Positions 44,462 to 53,842 of a stretch of DNA of 64,000 nt are shown in pieces. The DNA is from Mesocentrotus franciscanus (lineage: Eukaryota > Echinodermata > Echinoidea > Camarodonta > Strongylocentrotidae): NCBI GenBank assembly GCA_037976565.1, contig CP137672.1, positions 21,104,335-21,168,334 of the forward strand, written 5' to 3'. The first letter of the stretch is position 1. Each line of letters begins with the position of its first letter. The notes beneath the pieces are model-generated. The model worked only from the letters and a program-made list of their open reading frames with translations. It had not been told where the DNA came from and made no database searches. The translations under genes and the position numbers were made by a program.

Positions 44462-45480
44462 AGATGTTTGGAATTCTCTTCCCATTGATACCCGTACTGC
44501 GCTTTCACTGTACTCTTTCCAAAAAAAATCGGTCAAAGCTTTTCTTCTTTCACAGAACATGTATGTTGCATAACAGATATTTCAATTCTATGTTACCGTA
44601 ATGAATATGTATTATCATGTGAACCAGTTATTGTTGCCATGTCATTGTTATTCACTTGGTAATAACCGAGGCAGTAAACTGACCTACACAATCCTTTTCT
44701 TACAACGCAACAAAAACCTCTATGTACAAAATATTCATATTATTACAAGGGGCGTCGCTAACGGGTGGGGGAGCGACAACTCCCCCCACCTATCAGGATA
44801 TTGTCGGTAAAATAATTCACTGGTATCAATATTTTGCCTTGAAATTCAGTAAATAATGAAACACACACTGGGTCTCTGCATGCCCAAACCCATGGACGAA
44901 TTACTGTTAGTTGTTGATTGGTTACAAAAGACTGTTGATTAGCTTGATTTCAGAATGACAGATCTATAGTTAGTCTGTGATTATCTTTGGATAATTACAA
45001 AGTTGATCATGAGCTCTATTAATACCTTCGAAACAGACTTTAGAAATACAATAAATCTTGTGATAAATCGTGCAGTAAATAAATAACCAAAATCATGCAA
45101 TAGCTTACTTCTAAATAACTATTCTATTTCTTTGTTTACTTTCACAATAGTTAAATGTTACATGTATATATATGTAATATAGTATAGTAAAAAATAGTTT
45201 TAAAATTCTTGCCAAAGACAGGGAACCAGACTCGACTAGCACTTGTGCTAACTTCTGTCCCCCTTTAACAACAAAAGTGTACACATAATCTTGTTATTCA
45301 TTTGTATATAACATACTTTGTAAAACAATGTTTATATTTTTCATGTGTAATGTTATCGATCTTGTGTTATATTGTTATACTTTATGTAATCATGCTTGAT
45401 ACATTATGTTTTTTACTTGTTATAATTTTTGTTGTTAATAAACTCAAACTCAAACTCAAACTCAAACTCAAACTCAATTT
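44462..45480 (+). mobile_element. 5'-truncated non-LTR retrotransposon (LINE) with an (ACTCAA)n tail
   Basis: The start encodes DVWNSLPIDTRTALSLYSFQ then KKSVKAFLLSQN and a stop, the usual last residues of a CR1/RTE-type reverse transcriptase ORF. About 900 bp of 3' UTR follows, ending at AATAAACTCAAACTCAAAC, a hexamer tail of about five units. An AACAAACAAACAAG stretch directly upstream (44446-44461) may be the tail of an older insert. A GGGGCGTCGCTAACGGG segment at 44751-44768 resembles the MITE end at 53482. Confidence 0.7.
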
Positions 45481-45804
45481 GAAAAAGAAAAAACATCTGT
45501 GTGATCTTGTATTATTTGCATCATTGGCGTGTGATTGTTTACATTCAGAAAATTATACCCCCTGTAACCCCGACATACATTAGAAGTTCAACTCTAATTC
45601 AACTTTGAATTAACAGTTTCAGAGAGGGGTAGCTAGCTTAGACTGCAGCCCCCACCCCTCATCTCCCGAGGACTAAGAAAGTCCAAAATTCCATGGAACC
45701 TCTCACATTTTCTTTTCAGACCGCGAAGTGATGTCGCGATTTCTTATACCTTGCCAATTAGTATATGTTTTACAAATACTACAAAGGAGATGAAAGACTA
45801 AGGT
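45481..45804. other. No gene seen
   Basis: Short intergenic stretch with no supported features. Confidence 0.4.
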
Positions 45805-45876
45805 ACAGAGATAGAGATAGATAGATAGATATAGATAGATAGATATAGATAGATAGATATAGATAGATAGATAGAG
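45805..45876. repeat. (GATA)n tract
   Basis: GATA tetranucleotides with regular ATAGATATAG interruptions. A further GATA-rich stretch occurs at 46381-46448. Confidence 0.95.
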
Positions 45877-45906
45877 TACGACTGCAAAGAATTTCAATAA
45901 ATCAAC

Positions 45907-46319
45907 TTAAAGAGAAAGACCAGTTCTGGTCATGCGATTGCATTGTGAAAAAACGTTGTGGAATCGATCAGAAAAGGTTGATCATCTAGCATATAAGTAT
46001 TGGTATGTACTGCAAGGTTCTGGAATCATCAAAAAATTCAAAATGATAAGAAATTTGGCCCAGTCTTGGCAAAGTTAAAAGCACTGTACACAGAAAGATG
46101 TATATGGGACTACGCGAGCACGTGCACGATATCTATTTGGTCCCAATAGATATAATAATTTACCAAATATATCAATTAGTAGGTGGTTTCCCGACTTTCC
46201 CGGCAAAATTTGTATCATCACGTATTAGTCAAAATATATTCTTTCACATGATTGGTAATGAGAGCTTCCATTTCATTTTTTTTGAGAGGGGCGTTTCCAA
46301 AACTGGTCTTTACCTTTAA
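45907..46319 (-). mobile_element. 413-bp TTAA-flanked MITE, AAAGACCAGTTYTGG family, copy 4 (inverted)
   Basis: It begins TTAAAGAGAAAGACCAGTTC and ends AACTGGTCTTTACCTTTAA. It is the reverse-complement of 21945-22340 across nearly its full length, including the block around CGCGAGCACGTGCACGATAT. Confidence 0.9.
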
Positions 46320-46989
46320 GGGTAGTAATCGTTTGCACAGTTCAATAGGTGACGCACAAGGCAAATGGAATAGCCTTTATATTGATGAATAGGTAGGTAG
46401 ATAAATAGATAGATAAATATATAGACAGATAGATATATAGACGGATTGATAAAAAGGGAAATATAATTTAGAAAGAATGAAAGTGGAAAACGGGGGGCTT
46501 CATTTTCAAAGATGATGAATCTTGACTTTTCTTGTGCAACAGCATTTTTTGCATGAAAACAGTTGGTTTGCTAAAAACAATTATTTTGCGTTCTTCCATA
46601 TTCTGGAATATCTATTTATTCAAGAGTTTTCTTACACGTAGATCTTTATCTAATGGGATACTATGTTTCTTTATATGCATTGTAATGAACTGGGTTAGTT
46701 CACATGATTTAAAGACTCAAACGCTAACGGCATGAATGATGTTCAAGGTAATATTTTATTGAAACATCTTAATCTGTGCATGGTGAATTTTGATCTTTTT
46801 TTTCTTTTTTTTTTTTTGGGGGGGGGTGGTATATTGTCTCGTATTGTATCTTAGCGTATACACGCCGGGTAAAGCTTGCAGCAATTGTTTACAAATTTCT
46901 ACACAATTTTTACAACAAAGATTAATTCGGTGATTGCAGTTTTTTGCTTACTTTGCTCTTTATATACTTGTATTGATGTTAGGACATTT
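46320..46989. other. No gene seen
   Basis: AT-rich, with a T/G homopolymer patch at 46798-46827. No supported coding sequence. Confidence 0.4.
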
Positions 46990-47353
46990 TGTCAATTCAT
47001 AGAAACTTTATGGGACAGACAAATATATTTTGTTGTTAGCAGCTATATTTTCTGAGCAATGATTTCTATTATGTTTTATTTCCTTTCAGCAAACACATGT
47101 AGAAGGCTCAGTAAGGCTTGCCATAATTTTTTTTTTTGATGGAATTTTTCAGTTTTAAAGATTTTTACTTTGTGATTACAGTTCCTTGTTTATTTTGCTG
47201 TATTCTTTATGTATATTTTGTTTTCAATGTATTGTATTTTAATGTATCTATAAACAGTTTTTGTAAATTCATTTTGATTGAGCCTTTGGCTGCTATTTGG
47301 TATGTATATTTTTCAATCAATAATCCAGTTCAATAAATCAATCAATCAATATT
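46990..47353 (+). mobile_element. Possible LINE 3' UTR with AATAAATCAATCAATC tail
   Basis: T-rich sequence ends at AATAAATCAATCAATCAATC, a typical LINE-like 3' tail. GAGCCTTTGGCTGC lies upstream. No coding part remains. Confidence 0.35.
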
Positions 47354-48112
47354 TGTATTGATGTAAATACATATCGTCATTTCATGGAAACGTAATAATT
47401 TTACATGTTCTCTGTATGTTTCCATGGTGAGTGAGTATTCACAAATTGAGACTTTTGATAACACCACGTGGTAGGCTGTTTAAAAGGCTGTTGATATATT
47501 ATTTTGTCAAAAGAACCAGCTTGTCATGATTATGGGGCGTTGGGAAGAATTGAGGAAGAAGGATAAGGGAGAGAAAGCAAGTGGTGATAATGGAATGGAG
47601 ATTTATTAACCACATACACCAGACAATTTTGGTTTTTGATTTCGGTGTTGTGTAAACCTGACCGAAATGAGATGAAATGGATGAAGGAAAGGAAACGGAT
47701 AGAAGGAATTGTCGAGATTGAGAGGGTTGTGAACAGATAAGGTTTAACTTCAGATGTAGAAAATGAAGAATGTAGTTCTGAAAAGAACTGTTGGTATTCC
47801 TATGTGGAGTAGTTCCGAAAAGATTTTCTGACTCCAGTGTTCTTTCCTAAAAAGGAGCACATTAATTTTGTCTCGTAATAACTTTGTGTTAGCTGCTTTA
47901 TCTTCTAGGCAATGATAATGATTTCTTTCACATTCCAATTACTTTGACCGTGGAGGCCTAACTTGTATTGATTTGATACATGTATAAGATTATCTGACGT
48001 ATTAAAGGTTAACCATTTTGCCATAAAACATGATTATGAATTCTTTTATTGGACGAGATTCAAGGAGAATTTTAAATAATTTCCTAGCCATTTATGGAGC
48101 TTACACGTTCAC
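47354..48112. other. No gene seen
   Basis: Non-repetitive AT-rich sequence. Neither strand shows a convincing exon. Confidence 0.4.
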
Positions 48113-48637
48113 ATGAAAAGTGTAATGGCTAAAAAGAAATGTTCAGTGTATACGCACCACTCTCTGGCAGCAATTTATTTGAGGAATTCCTCGCATCTTG
48201 ATATCCCCAGGACACGAACAGAGCGTTATAGGAACTCGGCCATTCCATGTCTAGTGCGACTGATAAACACTATGTATAAGAACTTTCACACGCAAACTCC
48301 TTTAAGTGCAATATTCTTCTTTGAATACTTAATGATGCTTTTTACATGTACATTTGCATGTATATATATTTTTGATTTGTTGTCACTGATGCTGCTTTTC
48401 ACATGTATTTAATACATTTATCTAATGATATTTCAAATGGTTTAACTTTAATGTTATACATTACCCGAGAGCATGATTATCTGAGCATTTTTATCCTAAC
48501 TCAAAATTTACAATTTTACCATAAATATTATTGTATTCCCTCACATTTGATCTCCCCATATAATATCACTATGTATTTATGTATCTTATTATCATGATTG
48601 TTGTCCCTCTCCTCTTCTCCTTCTTCCTCCCCACCCC

Positions 48638-48671
<34 letters not shown>

Positions 48672-49110
48672 TTATGTCTCCCTCCCTCCTACCAGCTCTT
48701 ACTCCTTCTGTCCCCTTCACTCAATTTCCCTACTCTTCACCTCCGCTTACTACAATTATTTATGTTTTACCGTAATTTTTAGAATGTACCCAGTGACACA
48801 ACAGATGATTAATAATTTTAGCTAATCAGTCTTCGCATTTATTATGTAATCTCTTCCTTTAGATTGTCACACTTATGCCTCTATATCATTGTTTCTCGTT
48901 CTCTCCTTTCAGTCTCGTCTCTCAATTTCTCTCTCTCTCTCCCTCTCTCTCTCTCTGTCTCTAATTCTCTCGTTCAAATGGTTGTTCTACTATGATATAT
49001 GTATAAATTTGTAAAACATTTTGCCTTTGGTCATTTTACCTTGTAAAATCCATGTAATTTAGCCCCTGGGCTGCCATGTGGAATGTTTTGAATAAATACC
49101 AATGCAATTC
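48113..49110 (+). mobile_element. 5'-truncated LINE fragment
   Basis: The first 200 bp encode LDIPRTRTERYRNSAIPCLV then RLIN, a C-terminal motif shared by many reverse transcriptases of non-LTR elements. A long 3' UTR follows with CT-rich tracts and ends near TTTTGAATAAATACC. Tentative. Confidence 0.45.
48638..48690. repeat. (CT)n tract
   Basis: CT dinucleotide run with TTTC interruptions. A second similar tract lies at 48925-48965. Confidence 0.9.
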
Positions 49111-49204
49111 ACAATGCAACCAAGGAAAGAATATGGAAATCCGTTTATCTTTATTTTGTGGGACATTGTTCTCTCCGTTAAAGCGTAAATCTCGCGCGCG
49201 TGCT

Positions 49205-49345
49205 CTCTCTCTCTCTCTCTCTCCTGCTCCTTTTCCCCTCTTCTCTTTCTCTCTCTCTCTCTCTCTCTTTATCTCTCTCACTCACTATCCATAAAGTGAA
49301 CCCACCCCTCTCCCATCTCCTACTCGACCCCTCTCTCTCTGTTTC
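49205..49345. repeat. (CT)n tracts
   Basis: Two CT runs (about 49205-49221 and 49247-49280) and flanking CTCTCT patches. The frames they open are not genes. Confidence 0.9.
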
Positions 49346-49957
49346 CGTCTCTCTGTTTCTGTATTTGCCCCTCTATTCCTATTCTCTACCTCACTCTTTC
49401 TATATTTACCTTGCTCCCAATTATTAATCATATGAAAATTCTGAGGACATCTTAAAACATCAAGTAACAACGAATGCATGGTCAAGACATTTGTACATCA
49501 TATTCCGTTTTAGTTTCAAAATATCTGATTATATCATTGAGAAGCAGCATCTTGCTACCTCAATGAAGGCCTCAAAAAATGAATACATCTGACATGTGCA
49601 ATACAAACAGAATCCACTAATTTTATCTCGTTATACTTGTTTCATCTATATCAAAATATGCGTAATGACTATTCATATATTTTTTAAATTTTTTTATGCA
49701 AGCTAGTATCCGTAATGACTACTCACATACAGCATGAATGTAGAACACTACCCTTTTTTCTACACATTTTCTTCACATTACACATCAAAAAGTAAAAACG
49801 TGTGTTTATCCACAAAAGTGATTTATCTGACAAATTAAGAACAAAAGATAATAAGAATGATTAATTATGCATACACTTAAGAATGATTCTTCACTCTTTA
49901 GCAGTACTCTATCATTATCTCTAACCCAAAACATAAAATTGGAATGAATACATCGGA

Positions 49958-50104
49958 ATAACAAATCTAGTACATTATCAAAGTACTGCAATTATCAAAT
50001 ACACGGAACAAGGCATATATATGCTTCATTGTTGCCCATAAAGTTTGAATAAAAAAAATATACCTCTTTTCATGAAATAATTGTGAGATTATGATTTATT
50101 ATTG
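49958..50104. repeat. Flank of the 63-bp array, duplicated at 51481-51640
   Basis: This approximately 150-bp segment (AATAACAAATCTAGTACATT and onward) reappears just after the N gap with only a few differences, in the same orientation and in the same position relative to the tandem array. Confidence 0.92.
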
Positions 50105-50980
50105 ATCCATAAGGTTAATATCTTCTCAGAACTGTATTTATCAATAATCATTGATCAATACAGATTGATAAATAAGGTTCATATCTTCTCAGAACTGTAT
50201 TTATCAATAAACATCGATCAATACAGATTGATAAATAAGGTTCATATCTTCTCAGAACTGTATTTATCAATAAACATCGATCAATACAGATTGATAAATA
50301 AGGTTTATATCTTCTCAGAACTGTATTTATCAATAAACATCGATCAATACAGATTGATAAATAAGGTTCATATCTTCTCAGAACTGTATTTATCAATAAT
50401 CATTGATCAATACAGATTGATACATAAGGTTTATATCTTCTCAGAACTGTATTTATCAATAATCATTGATCAATACAGATTGATAAATAAGGTTTATATC
50501 TTCTCAGAACTGTATTTATCAATAAACATCGATCAATACAGATTGATAAATAAGGTTCATATCTTCTCAGAAATGTATTTATCAATAATCATCGATCAAT
50601 ACAGATTGATAAATAAGGTTTATATCTTCTCAGAACTGTATTTATCAATAATCATTGATCAATACAGATTGATAAATAAGGTTCATATCTTCTCAGAACT
50701 GTATTTATCAATAATCATTGATCAATACAGATTGATAAATAAGGTTCATATCTTCTCAGAACTGTATTTATCAATAATCATTGATCAATACAGATTGATA
50801 AATAAGGTTCATATCTTCTCAGAACTGTATTTATCCATAATCATTGATCAATACAGATTGATAAATAAGGTTCATATCTTCTCAGAACTGTTGATAAATA
50901 AGGTTCATATCTTCTCAGAACTATATTTATCAATAATCATTGATCAATACAGATTGATAAATAAGGTTTATATCTTCTCA
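50105..50980. repeat. 63-bp minisatellite, array 1 (about 14 units), cut by the gap
   Basis: The unit contains CATATCTTCTCAGAACTGTA, TTTATCAATAATCATTGATC and AATACAGATTGATAAATAAG. Variants differ at a few fixed sites. The unit length is a multiple of three and lacks a stop in one frame, which creates an apparent 487-codon ORF across the gap. One shortened unit occurs at about 50881-50900. Each unit contains inverted ATTTATCAAT/ATTGATAAAT arms. Confidence 0.97.
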
Positions 50981-51480
50981 NNNNNNNNNNNNNNNNNNNN
51001 NNNNNNNNNNNNNNNNNNNNNNNNNNNNNNNNNNNNNNNNNNNNNNNNNNNNNNNNNNNNNNNNNNNNNNNNNNNNNNNNNNNNNNNNNNNNNNNNNNNN
51101 NNNNNNNNNNNNNNNNNNNNNNNNNNNNNNNNNNNNNNNNNNNNNNNNNNNNNNNNNNNNNNNNNNNNNNNNNNNNNNNNNNNNNNNNNNNNNNNNNNNN
51201 NNNNNNNNNNNNNNNNNNNNNNNNNNNNNNNNNNNNNNNNNNNNNNNNNNNNNNNNNNNNNNNNNNNNNNNNNNNNNNNNNNNNNNNNNNNNNNNNNNNN
51301 NNNNNNNNNNNNNNNNNNNNNNNNNNNNNNNNNNNNNNNNNNNNNNNNNNNNNNNNNNNNNNNNNNNNNNNNNNNNNNNNNNNNNNNNNNNNNNNNNNNN
51401 NNNNNNNNNNNNNNNNNNNNNNNNNNNNNNNNNNNNNNNNNNNNNNNNNNNNNNNNNNNNNNNNNNNNNNNNNNNNNNNN
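50981..51480. other. Assembly gap, 500 N
   Basis: Exactly 500 Ns, a conventional placeholder, so the true size is unknown. It is placed inside or between copies of the minisatellite. Confidence 0.99.
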
Positions 51481-52215
51481 AATAACAAATCTAGTACATT
51501 ATCAAAGTACTGCAATTATCAAATACACGGAACAAGGCATATATATGCTTCATTGTTGCCTATAAAGTTTGGAGAAAAAAAATATACCTCTTTTCATGAA
51601 ATAATTGTGAGATTATGATTTATTATTGATACATAAGGTTTATATCTTATCAGAACTGTATTTATCAATAAACATTGATCAATACAGATTGATAAATAAG
51701 GTTCATATCTTTCAGAACTGTATTTATCAATAATCATTGATCAATACAGAATGATAAATAAGGTTTATATCTTCTCAGAACTGTATTTATCAATAATCAT
51801 TGATCAATACAGATTGATAAATAAGGTTCATATTTTCTCAGAACTGTATTTATCAATAATCATTGATCAATACAGATTGATAAATAAGGTTCATATCTTC
51901 TCAGAACTGTATTTATCAATAAACATCGATCAATACAGATTGATCCATAAGGTTTATATCTTCTCAGAACTGTATTTATCAATAATCATTGATCAATACA
52001 GATTGATAAATAAGGTTTATATCTTCTCAGAACTGTATTTATCAATAATCATTGATCAATACAGATTGATAAATAAGGTTTATATCTTCTCAGAACTGTA
52101 TTTATCAATAATCATTGATCAATACAGATTGATAAATAAGGTTTATATCTTCTCAGAACTGTATTTATCAATAATCATTGATCAATACAGATTGATAAAT
52201 ACAGTTCTCAGAAGA
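51481..52215. repeat. Second flank copy plus 63-bp minisatellite array 2 (about 9 units) with hairpin end
   Basis: The flank (51481-51640) is followed by units identical in type to array 1. The array ends at 52149-52214 in a fold-back: CTTCTCAGAACTGTATTT... is followed 18 bp after its arm by ATTGATAAATACAGTTCTCA. The arms match at 23 of 24 positions. Confidence 0.95.
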
Positions 52216-53481
52216 AAGAACGAAACTTTATCTATCATGATTAAATCATTTTCTCATAATTATTTCATGAAATGTAAGAAAATTGTATTCCAACTAATAA
52301 TTGACAACAGTGTAGTTACTAGATTATAGAATAGGGCTACAGTAAATGTATAACATTAACTCTTATTTCTAGGAATCACTTTCAGGGAAGTATAGTAAAT
52401 ACATGTACATATTGTGTTTAGGCTATCTTTTTAATGATAATAGAAAAGTAATATTGAGGCAAGCGAGGTTCATACACTATACAAACATTGCTTATATGAT
52501 ACACAAAATTGCAAAGACTTTTGAGAAATCAAGCAAAAGGCAATTTCCATACACTACTATACAGTGCGTATCAAAAAGAGTATACCCAACTTTGGTAGCT
52601 TCTAATCAATAAGTCGTTACTCATGAGACTTTGTAATCTATTTCATGATGAAGAGTAACTTGTTTTCCGTGTAATGATTCTCTATTCATAATATCCCTGC
52701 TACGGGCGTCTGAACACCAGGGTGTTTATAAAGTGTTGTCAAAATCACTTTGTACCAAGTTTGGGCTGATGGAACGAATATGCATGTGCTTTTTTGGTCT
52801 TTAATCCTTTTAACAGTTAAATTCTGCCTCGTGCTACAGTGCTTCATTGTTTAAAGTGATGCAATTGTATCTAGGCTTTCTCAGGACTCTCTATTGGTCG
52901 CTGGTAAAACTCGAGTTGCACTTAATAATACTACATGTACAACTTAACTTTTTTAAAGCCACGTAGTAGTCAGTGCTTTGCATCATAATTCGCTGACATC
53001 AGATTTGGTTGAATTACCATCTACCAATAAATGTATCTGCACAGGTCTCACAAGCTGCGAACCGTGGTCCTACCAGAAATTACTCCAACTTGCCTTCATA
53101 ATCTTGCGAGGGATATTCAATATTATGATGAGAATTCCTCATGGCGGTGGCGTAGGGCACAATGCATTACACAAGACCTATCGGTGGTAAAAGTAAAATG
53201 GTAATTGACAAAACCTGTAAACACCCGAATGGTGTCAATTCCCCATGGAAATCCACTACTGTAAGCCTTTAAAATATAAATAGCCGTTGTCTAATTTCAA
53301 CCCTTTTTATGTCAGGCTGAACACAATGAATAAAGAAAGTTAAGCTTTCCCTTTTATATTTTGGACACATCCATTTCAAGTATAGCCTACATCTACTAAA
53401 AATAATACATAACCGTTCAAAGATTAGAATTTCACAAAAGCTACAAGACATTATACATTTATTTCAGATACTGTGCTTGTA
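52216..53481. other. No gene seen; single Tc1/mariner-like end
   Basis: ATACAGTGCGTATCAAAAAG at about 52560-52579 resembles a Tc1/mariner terminal repeat, but no inverted partner was found. Otherwise the interval holds no supported feature. AATAAA on the minus strand (53463-53458) is a likely polyadenylation signal for the membrane-protein gene to the right. Confidence 0.4.
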
Positions 53482-53657
53482 CAGGGGCGTCGCTAGATAT
53501 TTTGATGTGTGTGAGCGTGTGTGTGCGTGACTGTGTGTGTGTATGGTGGGGATGTTGTTGCGATTTTCCGACAGACTATAAATATTAAAAGATTGCCGAC
53601 ACAATATCAACGGGGGTGTTTTTATATTCCCCACATACCGCTATAGCTACGCTCCTG
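53482..53657. mobile_element. 176-bp MITE with CAGGGGCG/CGCTCCTG ends
   Basis: The left end CAGGGGCGTCGCTAGATA and right end TATAGCTACGCTCCTG are imperfect inverted repeats. Flanking 8-bp words (TGCTTGTA and TATTTGCA) match at 5 of 8 positions, a plausibly decayed hAT-type duplication. A TG-rich patch lies inside. Its right end supplies the terminal codons and stop of the adjacent gene in the downstream frame. Confidence 0.65.
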
Positions 53658-53842
53658 TATTTGCACTGCGAGTACTATAAAACCATTTTTCAAAAGTCTC
53701 ATCCCCTGGCTGGCATTCAGCGTAATGTTCAAGGTCCGCCTCAAGTTGGCGGGCTTTCACTTCGTCATCATTCTCTTGTTTGCCAGGCGACTTCAAAATC
53801 AGCATCAATATAGGCACAACACCCGCCACGACCACCGTCGCG
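53647..53842 (-). CDS. Probable true C-terminal segment of the membrane protein, out of frame with 53805-56069
   Basis: In the second minus-strand frame this segment reads ATVVVAGVVPILMLILKSPG and continues with a charged tail rich in Glu, Lys and Asp (QLEADLEHYAE, FEKWFYSTRS). This is far more protein-like than the 12-residue tail of the upstream frame. The stop codon (53649-53647) and the last three residues lie within the right end of the MITE at 53482-53657. Confidence 0.6.

Noticed and set aside
50102..51565. 487-codon ORF
   Set aside because: It is the 63-bp minisatellite read in its stop-free frame and continued through the Ns; there is no protein evidence.
50105..52215. CRISPR-like array
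   Set aside because: Repeats are contiguous 63-bp units without unique spacers, in an animal genome.
51751..52329. 192-codon ORF
   Set aside because: Same minisatellite, array 2.
52559..52960. Tc1/mariner element
   Set aside because: Only one terminal-repeat-like end was seen; no partner end or transposase.
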